Origin: Pseudomonadota bacterium
GTDB lineage: Bacteria > Pseudomonadota > Gammaproteobacteria > Pseudomonadales > Halieaceae
Assembly (NCBI GenBank): GCA_030591305.1
Contig: JAUVBI010000075.1
Span: 1 to 12,199, forward strand
Direction: 5' to 3'
DNA length: 12,199 nt
Shown: positions 7,506 through 12,199 of the stretch, piece after piece
Numbering within the stretch: position 1 is the stretch's first letter
How the letters are laid out: each line of letters opens with the position of its first letter
The notes under the pieces: model-generated
What the model saw: the letters and a program-made list of their open reading frames with translations, nothing else
The model's database searches: none
What the model was told of the DNA's origin: nothing
Translations under genes and position numbers: made by a program

Positions 7506-7967
7506 ATGAACAAACTCACTGAAACACCTGCCACAACTGACAAAGGTTCCCCACCACCTCATTGGTTTGTGAAAGCATTTACCAGAGTCAACGTCATTGT
7601 CTATAAGCTGTCTGGTGGCCGCTTGATGAATGCGTTCTCCGGCATGCCAATTGTTCTGGTGAAAATGAAGGGTGCTAAATCAGGCAAGATGAGAACGCTC
7701 CCGCTAATGTATGTCCCTTATAAAAACGGTGTCATTCTGGTTGCTTCTCAAGGGGGGGCACCGAAAAATCCAGTGTGGTATTACAACCTCATTAAAAACC
7801 CTGAAATAGAAGTAACCCGGGATGGAAAAACCAGGGCATTGACAGCAAGACACATAACCGGGGAAGAAAAGGCAGAACTATGGCCAACATGCGTTAAATA
7901 TTATCCACCCTACCAGCAGTATCAAAGCAGAACCGACAGGAGCATCCCAGTTTTCCTGTGTGAATAA
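7506..7967 (+). CDS. Deazaflavin-dependent nitroreductase (DDN) family protein
   Basis: The 153-residue product has the split beta-barrel signature of the DDN/F420H2-dependent reductase family: G56-A-K-S-G-K-M-R-T-L-P-L at about 56-67, A80-S-Q-G-G-A-P-K-N-P-V-W-Y-Y-N-L at about 80-95, a '-NPEIEV-' strand, and a C-terminal '-YQSRTDRSIPV-'. Known members reduce quinones, nitroimidazoles or other substrates with coenzyme F420; some relatives bind flavins or heme, so the cofactor here is open. The ATG has GGAG 10 bases upstream, within the 10-bp palindrome ACTCCGGAGT (7487-7496). The gene starts 58 bases after plsB and could be read with it. Its stop codon abuts a copy of the tRNA-Leu 3' end (see the repeat entry), but the protein looks complete. 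Confidence 0.85.
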   Translation: MNKLTETPATTDKGSPPPHWFVKAFTRVNVIVYKLSGGRLMNAFSGMPIVLVKMKGAKSGKMRTLPLMYVPYKNGVILVASQGGAPKNPVWYYNLIKNPEIEVTRDGKTRALTARHITGEEKAELWPTCVKYYPPYQQYQSRTDRSIPVFLCE

Positions 7968-7978
7968 GTGGTGCCCGG
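7967..7978. repeat. Direct repeat of the tRNA-Leu 3' end, copy 1 (candidate att remnant)
   Basis: AGTGGTGCCCGG at 7967-7978 is identical to 12111-12122, which covers the CCA end, the discriminator base and most of the 3' acceptor strand of the tRNA-Leu gene. The next bases (CCGGA) match the tRNA again after a 2-base gap. A displaced copy of a tRNA 3' end is what site-specific integration at a tRNA leaves behind. No integrase is seen, and the match is short, so the att reading is tentative. Confidence 0.45.
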
Positions 7979-8040
7979 CCGGATGTAAAGCGGCATTCAA
8001 AACTGAATTGAAGTCTATTTCCGTTTGCCCCATGACCCCC

Positions 8041-8057
8041 TTAGTTCACAGAACTAA
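8041..8057. other. Small inverted repeat between the convergent DDN-like gene and higA remnant
   Basis: TTAGTT and AACTAA (8041-8046, 8052-8057) form a perfect 6-bp stem with a 5-base loop in the spacer between the plus-strand DDN-like gene and the minus-strand higA remnant. It could help termination on either strand, but it is AT-rich and lacks an adjoining T tract. I see no gene in the rest of 7979-8090. Confidence 0.3.
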
Positions 8058-8090
8058 TTGTGGCGTTTTTGTATGCGCCGAAACAAGAGA

Positions 8091-8444
8091 CTAGGCAACC
8101 TTCTTGTGTGCCGATTGCCTCTTGGGCTTATGACCAACAACGATGAAAGCACCACCACTCACTCGCTTACTGGGCTTCCAAGCACGATTGCTCGCATCTT
8201 TTTTTACCACCGCTAAGGTGTGATTAGCCTGCATCTGCATCCAGCTCTCAGGAGTACGCCCCAGCACTTTACTCAACTTGAGCGCCAGTTCCGGTGACTA
8301 TGCTGCCTTACCGTTAAGCAGGCGACTAAAGGTGCCTGCATTAATTTCCAGCACATCAGCAACTTCAGATGCACTCAACTCTAACGGCTCCAAGTATACG
8401 TTCCTGATGAAATCACCAGGGTGTGCGGGAATTCGTATTGCCAT
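8091..8444 (-). pseudogene. higA: HigA antitoxin (XRE family), interrupted by an in-frame TAG
   Basis: In one frame from ATG 8444 down to 8091 the sequence encodes a HigA/VapI-type antitoxin. It begins M-A-I-R-I-P-A-H-P-G-D-F-I-R, has a helix-turn-helix ('-LSASEVADVLEINAG-' then '-FSRLLNGKAA'), and continues with '-SPELALKLSKVLGRTPESWMQMQ-', the normal family order. Codon 49 (8300-8298), just after the recognition region, is TAG, so the intact frame is split into 48 and 68 residues with no shift of frame. HigA normally binds and neutralises HigB and represses the operon. The ATG overlaps the higB stop as TAATG and has GAGGA upstream. The basic tail of about 35 residues after the family domain is longer than usual. 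The fragment from 8276 could be restarted at a downstream codon but would lack the DNA-binding part. Confidence 0.9.
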
Positions 8445-8726
8445 TAGGGATAATCCTCATAGTCGATGACATAAACATTGCCATCATTAAATTCAAATGT
8501 CAGTCGCCAGTTACCATTAACCATTAACCTCGATAGACCAACGTCCTTTCAGCGTTCCTTTCAGTGAGTGTAAGCCCCACCCAGGCATATCCACATCATC
8601 AATTTCTGTAGCAGTGTCCAGTGCATCCAGTTGAAACCCCAATTTCTTTTTGTGGTTTGACTGTATGCCAGCAGTGGTGCCGGTGCTGTGAAAGCGCTCC
8701 AGGTCAATAACGTTATTCTTCTTCAT
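8444..8726 (-). pseudogene. higB: HigB toxin (RelE/HigB family), frameshifted by a 7-bp tandem duplication
   Basis: From ATG 8726 (AAGGA 9 bases upstream) the frame encodes a HigB-type mRNA interferase: '-ERFHSTGTTAGIQ-', '-LDALDTATEIDDVDMPGWGL-' and '-LHSLKGTLKGRWSIEVNG', then a TAA at 8519-8517. The rest of the domain continues at once in another frame: N-W-R-L-T-F-E-F, then N-D-G-N-V-Y-V-I-D-Y-E-D-Y-P, stop at 8446-8444. On the plus strand CCATTAA occurs twice in tandem at 8514-8527. Removing one copy restores a continuous toxin of 91 residues whose stop overlaps the higA start (TAATG). The truncated form lacks the last about 22 residues, which include the final strands of the RelE fold, so activity is unlikely. 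An ATG nine codons upstream (8753) is in frame but lacks a ribosome site. Confidence 0.92.
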
Positions 8727-8729
8727 GGT

Positions 8730-8785
8730 GGCGTATCCTTTTGGTTGGTTCATTGTGTGGTAACAACAAATTAACCAGATACGCC
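8730..8785 (-). promoter_or_regulatory. Inverted repeat over the higBA leader (candidate operator or RBS-masking hairpin)
   Basis: GGCGTATC at 8730-8737 and GATACGCC at 8778-8785 are perfect inverted arms of 8 bp, about 40 bp apart, with extra GGTT/AACC complementarity just inside. The gene-proximal arm directly follows the AAGGA ribosome site of higB. Such an element could be the palindromic operator for HigA autorepression, or an RNA stem that covers the translation start. A weak promoter (TTGAAA, 17 bp, TTAATT, reading leftward) overlaps the distal arm, which would fit repression. This is inference from position. Confidence 0.4.
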
Positions 8786-8833
8786 GCCTTTTTTCAAATA
8801 CTCAAACACCAGATTCAGTTATAACTCTGTGGC

Positions 8834-9838
8834 TTACCGCACCAGGCCGTTTAACTTAGCGCGAGTCAAGGCACTCTTCTCTTTACTGGCTTGCAAGCTG
8901 CCATCCATAACACTGATGGTGATGTAATTGCCTTCGATAGCAACACCTTCACTGCGCTTGTGATGGTCGTCGGTCAGTTCGTCGTCGGTTATTACTACAC
9001 CGGCCTGTCCCGCATATATGCTGGTAGCTGCGGCTATGCCGTCGTCAAGACTAGGAACCCTGCCTGCATCGAGTAATAGTTGACCGACATATTCCATGGA
9101 GAAAGCCTCAGAGGACATGTCCTCAACAAACTTTACGGTAAACTCACCGGGATTCCAGCCCACCTGGGTGAACAGGTAGCCATTATGGTTGAGCATGTCT
9201 TCGGGTGTATTGACATTAAGGCCGGTGAACTTGGGTAATAGGGGGCTTCCCGGCTTTTGCTTGGACTCCAGTTGATCGACAATATCGACCACCACATTGG
9301 CGACCAGTTGTGCGTGCTCAACGCCTGTGTCCTTGTGACTGGCGCTCACAGCAATGGCGGGAATACCACGTGCGATGGCAAAATTGACACTGCCGACAGT
9401 ACCCGAATGGTTAGTCAGGTAACCCAGGTTATGGCCTTCGTTGGGGCCAGAGATGACCAGATCGGGGCTCTTGCCCCATGTGCTCGGCGCGACAATATCC
9501 AGACCATACATCAAGGCCATTACCGGTGTGCCTTCTACATACTTTTTAAATGGCAGCAAGCTATCAGTCTGGCCCACGCAATACTGATCTGTATCAGCCC
9601 TGCTCGTATCCACAGGCACTTCTTTCAGAAAGTTAACAGCACCACCCTTACCGCTCTGCCCGGTACAGGGCGCTGACATGATAACGTCGTGACCAGCGTC
9701 TTTTAGCGTGGTGAACAGGGTTTGGATATTGGTGGTATTCCAGCTGTCATCATTGGTTAAAAGAATGTCCAGTGCGCTGGCTGATTGGGTTGCCAGTATT
9801 GCGCTGATCGATACAACGCCGATTAATTTATTCTTCAT
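8834..9838 (-). CDS. Secreted SurE-like nucleotidase / acid phosphatase
   Basis: The 334-residue product starts with a signal peptide (K2, K4, hydrophobic core to about 17, A20-S-A22) and then the SurE core. This comprises '-DILLTND30D31-' (metal-binding aspartates), '-SAPCTGQS62GKGG-', '-DLVISGPN133EGHN-' (metal-binding asparagine) and '-HSGTVGSVNFAIARGIPAIAVS-' near 144-164. SurE enzymes remove phosphate from nucleoside monophosphates and other phosphomonoesters with a divalent metal. Most bacterial SurE proteins are cytoplasmic and about 250 residues; this one is exported and has a longer C-terminal part. Its only two cysteines (C58, C87) could form a disulfide in the periplasm. It likely scavenges phosphate or nucleosides outside the cytoplasm. 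A weak ribosome site (GAGAAAG) precedes the ATG. A terminator-like hairpin separates it from the upstream gene, so it probably has its own promoter. Confidence 0.92.
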   Translation of the reverse strand: MKNKLIGVVSISAILATQSASALDILLTNDDSWNTTNIQTLFTTLKDAGHDVIMSAPCTGQSGKGGAVNFLKEVPVDTSRADTDQYCVGQTDSLLPFKKYVEGTPVMALMYGLDIVAPSTWGKSPDLVISGPNEGHNLGYLTNHSGTVGSVNFAIARGIPAIAVSASHKDTGVEHAQLVANVVVDIVDQLESKQKPGSPLLPKFTGLNVNTPEDMLNHNGYLFTQVGWNPGEFTVKFVEDMSSEAFSMEYVGQLLLDAGRVPSLDDGIAAATSIYAGQAGVVITDDELTDDHHKRSEGVAIEGNYITISVMDGSLQASKEKSALTRAKLNGLVR

Positions 9839-9904
9839 TATTCTTTCTCGTCAGTGGGCTTGACTTCCAATTGTAGGGATGAGGATGAAGTCGGGGTAAA
9901 TAAA

Positions 9905-9930
9905 GACATCTCTGAAGTTTTAGAGATGTC
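9905..9930 (-). terminator. Hairpin followed by T-rich run, likely terminator of the upstream minus-strand pair
   Basis: GACATCTCT (9905-9913) and AGAGATGTC (9922-9930) form a perfect 9-bp stem with an 8-base loop. Read on the minus strand the stem is followed by TTTATTTA, as in an intrinsic terminator, though the stem is only moderately GC-rich. It would end transcription of the membrane-protein gene (stop at 10039) before the SurE-like gene. Apart from this hairpin the 200-base spacer 9839-10038 shows no clear gene; I see only a TACAAT (-10-like) element upstream of the SurE-like gene, without a good partner. Confidence 0.55.
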
Positions 9931-10038
9931 GCTAACAGGTATTGGTTAATAGATTCAACTAGTTACAATGATGCGAATAAACAGCGAAGCGAACTGAAGT
10001 AGAGTAATCGAATTGCCCCAGAGCCACTTTCCACAGGC

Positions 10039-11196
10039 TTATAGCCGGATAAAGTTCGCCGGCAGAGCCAATTCGTAGAGATAACGCGCTGTTTTCGGGT
10101 CGCGCGCACTGTTGAATAGGTAGCGGGCAGCCAGCTCGTCGCCCAACAACCGGGATAATTCGTCTTTAATCTTGTTCCGGTTCTGATCCAGGGTTTTACC
10201 CTTCAAACCGGCGCCTTCCAAATCATGAATTGCCTTCAAATGGCCGTGATGGGCATCCATGAGCGCCGCCAACTCAGCGCCCGCAACCGGGTCTGGCTTG
10301 CTCTGGGCGGGGTTCAGAAATGGTCCAAGATTATCTATTTTGCGCTTGGCATACCAGAAATAGTAAAACAGGGGTGTTTTAGAAAGGGGGATGGTCAGAC
10401 CGTGCACAAGCAATTCTTGACTGTCCAGGTCGAAAGACAGGCTGTCGTCTGCAAAGGCGATTGCAAGTGATTGATCAACCGATAGACCCCGTCGATTGGC
10501 AGCGATAAACCAGGACAATGTCTCGCCTTCCAGGGCCGCAACTTCCCCCGACTGGATCAACTCAGTGATTTGAGTAATATTCAGCGGTGTCTCCCGTCGA
10601 ACCCGGCGCAGCAGGTGATTAAAAAAGGGCGTGTCTTCGGTGATTTGAGCCAATTGTTCCGCTTCTCGTTGATCGAACTTGTATGCTTTGAGTATGCTCA
10701 GCCAATCATTCTGGGAATACCTGCGCATGTCGAGAAACAGCTTCATTGCCCCAAAACCCATGAGTACAATGATGAGCGATTGGATTAGGAGATTTACCAA
10801 GTCATAATTAAAGCTCAGGCGATAGGCGGCAGCAATGTCCATGCCGCCCTGTCGCCAAAGGAGTTGCCCAGGTAATTCCGATAGTGCCAGGGTGGAGTCC
10901 TCTGCATCATGAAGCGAAAATTGCTCAATGTAAGCGTTTTTTATAATGGGCAGCATGGTGGCGTTATCAAAAACAAATTTATTCAAAGCCTGCTGCATTC
11001 GCTCAGTACTCAGCCGGAATAAATCCTGCCGATTATTCGTGTTAATCAGTGCCACTTCAACAGTCAGCGGCAATTGCCTGCTCAGGGTTTTCTCGATACT
11101 ATTTTGGGCGCTGTACCGGGCCCACCCCATGAGCAGCATTGTGGTTATTATCATAGACATTAGAAAAAATGCAGTTATTTTCAAGCTGTATTTCAT
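10039..11196 (-). CDS. Two-TM membrane protein with a periplasmic domain and possible C-terminal winged helix
   Basis: I do not recognise a named family. Numbered from ATG 11196 (385 residues), TM1 is at about 7-25, a periplasmic domain of about 105 residues follows, TM2 is at about 133-155, and about 230 residues are cytoplasmic. The cytoplasmic tail has '-LSFDLDSQELLVHGLTIPLSKTPL-' near 253-277, which resembles the opening beta strands and first helix of OmpR/ToxR-type winged helices ('FDp..r.L..nG..i.Ls..E'). It ends with a basic helix '-NRNKIKDELSRLLG-' and a closing beta hairpin '-ARYLYELALP-', as in the recognition helix and wing. This suggests a membrane-bound regulator, but it is inference. 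A GTG two codons upstream (11202) is possible; I prefer the ATG because it overlaps the upstream stop as ATGA, a sign of translational coupling to the binding-protein gene. Confidence 0.75.
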   Translation of the reverse strand: MKYSLKITAFFLMSMIITTMLLMGWARYSAQNSIEKTLSRQLPLTVEVALINTNNRQDLFRLSTERMQQALNKFVFDNATMLPIIKNAYIEQFSLHDAEDSTLALSELPGQLLWRQGGMDIAAAYRLSFNYDLVNLLIQSLIIVLMGFGAMKLFLDMRRYSQNDWLSILKAYKFDQREAEQLAQITEDTPFFNHLLRRVRRETPLNITQITELIQSGEVAALEGETLSWFIAANRRGLSVDQSLAIAFADDSLSFDLDSQELLVHGLTIPLSKTPLFYYFWYAKRKIDNLGPFLNPAQSKPDPVAGAELAALMDAHHGHLKAIHDLEGAGLKGKTLDQNRNKIKDELSRLLGDELAARYLFNSARDPKTARYLYELALPANFIRL

Positions 11197-12035
11197 GTGC
11201 ACGGTGGCACCGCAATCGAAATGGATGCCACCTCCTCTATCATGGCTGTATACAGTGACAGCGACTGTAACAGCTGGCAGCGCAATGGCCCTGTAATCGT
11301 ATTATCTATATACCAGTTGCCAATAGCTGCCTTACCGGTAATGAGAATCTTTTTCTGCTCTGGCCATTTATTTATAGCGGTAAAGTCTCCGACAGCAACC
11401 ACCGAAATTAGATCGAGTTTCCGGTCCAAAAAGTCGCTAATAAGGGCCTGCTTTGTCGAATAAAAAGTCACCTGCTCGTCGGTTATCTGAACTTTATTCT
11501 CGTGAAGGTGCCGCATGGGTTGCTGGTACGCCGATTGGCTCTGCGAGTCTCCCAGCATTCCTATTCGCTTACCATCGAAAAAGCCTTGTGTAGCCATAGG
11601 TGATTCTAGCCAACTTATCCAGTGTATTTTGTAGGTTGGCAGCGGCAATAACACATCGTAAAAACTCTGGAAGCCATACATTAGGCCTTTCAGGCTATCG
11701 TGTCGGGCCCACATCACCTTATACTTTTTTTCCACAATGTCTTGCGTACTAAACTGTTCTCGAGGCAACCATGTAATTCGTACATGCGAGAAGCCTGACT
11801 TTGGCAGCACCTCTTCACACAGTCGAACTGCGTACTCCTCAACCTGCCAGTCAGAGGGGATGTAGACATGAAATAACCCCCTCTCTCCCGAGGAGTCGAT
11901 AATGGTGCATTGATAGGCTGCCAGTGATGGCAGTTGATAGGGGCGCACTGTGTGGCTGCCTGCCAAATATGCTAACGACAGAACCACAGCGGCCACAAGC
12001 CCTCTGCTGAGGGTTGGATAAAGAAGCTTAGGCAT
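11193..12035 (-). CDS. Membrane-anchored PhnD/SsuA-like substrate-binding protein
   Basis: The 280-residue product has one N-terminal hydrophobic segment (about 12-27: '-LVAAVVLSLAYLAGS-') and no lipobox cysteine, so it is either exported or anchored by that segment. The rest resembles a type 2 periplasmic binding fold of the phosphonate/phosphite group. Features are a first strand '-LFHVYIPSDW-' near 54, and the hinge and ligand-loop signature F153-D-G155-K-R-I-G-M-L-G-D-S164 with S-Q-S-A-Y-Q-Q-P after it (PhnD: 'L.GK.vaf.dp.StSG..P'). Later come a '-KLDLISVVAVGDF-' segment and a final '-KILITGKAAIGNW-' strand. No ABC permease or ATPase is near. The stop overlaps the next gene as ATGA, so the two are made together, and the protein probably senses a ligand. 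No ribosome site precedes the ATG; see the promoter entry. A downstream GTG at residue 14 is less likely. Confidence 0.75.
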   Translation of the reverse strand: MPKLLYPTLSRGLVAAVVLSLAYLAGSHTVRPYQLPSLAAYQCTIIDSSGERGLFHVYIPSDWQVEEYAVRLCEEVLPKSGFSHVRITWLPREQFSTQDIVEKKYKVMWARHDSLKGLMYGFQSFYDVLLPLPTYKIHWISWLESPMATQGFFDGKRIGMLGDSQSQSAYQQPMRHLHENKVQITDEQVTFYSTKQALISDFLDRKLDLISVVAVGDFTAINKWPEQKKILITGKAAIGNWYIDNTITGPLRCQLLQSLSLYTAMIEEVASISIAVPPCT

Positions 12036-12041
12036 AAAGAC

Positions 12042-12069
12042 ATTTTATGCACTTATTGTGTCAGTACAA
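12042..12069 (-). promoter_or_regulatory. Candidate promoter for the binding-protein/membrane-regulator pair
   Basis: Read on the minus strand, TTGTAC is followed after 16 bases by TAAAAT, a good -10 element (5 of 6). The -35 match is poor (3 of 6). The -10 ends 6 bases before the ATG at 12035, so transcription would start at or next to the start codon, which fits the missing ribosome site. It lies between the tRNA-Leu gene and the pair; read-through from the tRNA promoter is an alternative. Confidence 0.35.
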
Positions 12070-12110
12070 GTGAAGAAGCTCTTTAAATCGGGCTGCGATT
12101 TACACGTATT

Positions 12111-12122
12111 AGTGGTGCCCGG
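12111..12122. repeat. Direct repeat of the tRNA-Leu 3' end, copy 2 (inside the tRNA)
   Basis: AGTGGTGCCCGG here is the resident copy: it runs from two bases past the encoded CCA into the 3' acceptor strand of tRNA-Leu. The exact partner is at 7967-7978, 4.14 kb away in the same orientation. Together they bracket the secreted SurE-like gene, the broken higBA locus and the binding-protein pair. Confidence 0.45.
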
Positions 12123-12199
12123 AGCCGGAATCGAACCGGTACGCCTGTTAAGGCGCAAGATTTTAAGTATTGTGTGTCTACCAATTTCACCATCCGGGC
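12113..12199 (-). tRNA. tRNA-Leu(UAA), with two stem mismatches
   Basis: The 87 bases fold as a class II tRNA read on the minus strand. The acceptor arms are GCCCGGA (12199-12193) and TCCGGGC (12123-12117), with discriminator A and an encoded CCA (12115-12113). The D arm is of the leucine type (GGTAGAC), the variable stem is CGCC/GGCG, and the T loop is TTCGATT. The anticodon loop is CTTAAAA with anticodon TAA at 12165-12163, so it reads UUA (and UUG by wobble). Two stem pairs are broken: T(12169) opposite C(12159) in the anticodon stem, and A(12140) opposite C(12124) at the base of the T stem. It may be a weakened or non-functional copy. The complete gene ends exactly at the right edge of the window. 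Its 3' end faces the accessory block. Confidence 0.93.

Noticed and set aside
8041..8080. A candidate intrinsic terminator around the TTAGTT/AACTAA repeat and a nearby GGCG/CGCC pair.
   Set aside because: The stems are 4-6 bp and no T run follows on either strand, so I list it only as an inverted repeat and not as a terminator.
8278..8469. A plus-strand open frame of 63 codons over the higA remnant.
   Set aside because: It is the antisense shadow of higA; the minus-strand translation matches the antitoxin family closely, while this frame has no recognisable feature.
9257..9676. A 139-codon plus-strand open frame inside the SurE-like gene.
   Set aside because: It has no start signal or recognisable domain and overlaps a gene with intact catalytic motifs and a signal peptide.
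7967..12122. A complete mobile element or genomic island with an integrase.
   Set aside because: No recombinase, transposase or phage gene can be seen in the 4.1 kb, so only a remnant or a non-autonomous element is possible.
1..12199. CRISPR array.
   Set aside because: I found no regularly spaced direct repeats; the only close repeat is the 7-bp duplication in higB.

Overview
The window looks like chromosomal DNA of a free-living, probably marine gammaproteobacterium. This rests on the TusC/TusB/TusE-type sulfur relay genes, a full-length TrmA, a PlsB-type glycerol-3-phosphate acyltransferase and a dimeric (all-alpha) dUTPase. I cannot fix the genus from sequence alone. The layout suggests two zones: a housekeeping block (about 1-7970) and an accessory-looking block (about 7970-12112) that stops at a tRNA-Leu gene.

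Housekeeping block. On the plus strand, the 3' end of tusC is followed by tusB, a tusE/dsrC-type gene and trmA. The first three form the relay that carries sulfur to the wobble uridine of some tRNAs, and trmA methylates U54, so the segment is devoted to tRNA modification. trmA collides tail to tail with a minus-strand group. In transcription order that group is a membrane protein with two RCK/TrkA-N domains and a non-canonical pore loop (3611-4855), a dimeric dUTPase (2900-3553) and a predicted DNA-binding nuclease with a duplicated winged-helix-like module (1970-2866). plsB (4920-7448) is divergent from the channel gene and is followed by a small deazaflavin-dependent-nitroreductase-family protein (7506-7967).

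Accessory block. All recognisable genes here lie on the minus strand, in the order tRNA-Leu, a membrane-anchored PhnD-like substrate-binding protein, a two-TM membrane protein with a possible C-terminal winged helix (ATGA overlap), a terminator-like hairpin, a secreted SurE-like phosphatase, and a higBA toxin-antitoxin locus. The higBA locus is dead twice over: a 7-bp tandem duplication frameshifts the toxin and an in-frame TAG interrupts the antitoxin. A 12-bp exact copy of the tRNA-Leu 3' end (with its CCA) lies right after the stop codon of the nitroreductase-like gene. The 4.1 kb between the copies may therefore be the remnant of a tRNA-targeted insertion, although no integrase is visible. 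The tRNA itself has two stem mismatches.

The best candidate for an undescribed system is the overlapping pair at 10039-12035. A periplasmic ligand-binding protein with no ABC transporter is coupled to a membrane protein whose cytoplasmic tail resembles an OmpR/ToxR-type DNA-binding domain. This would be a ligand-sensing, membrane-bound regulator; the functional reading is inference.
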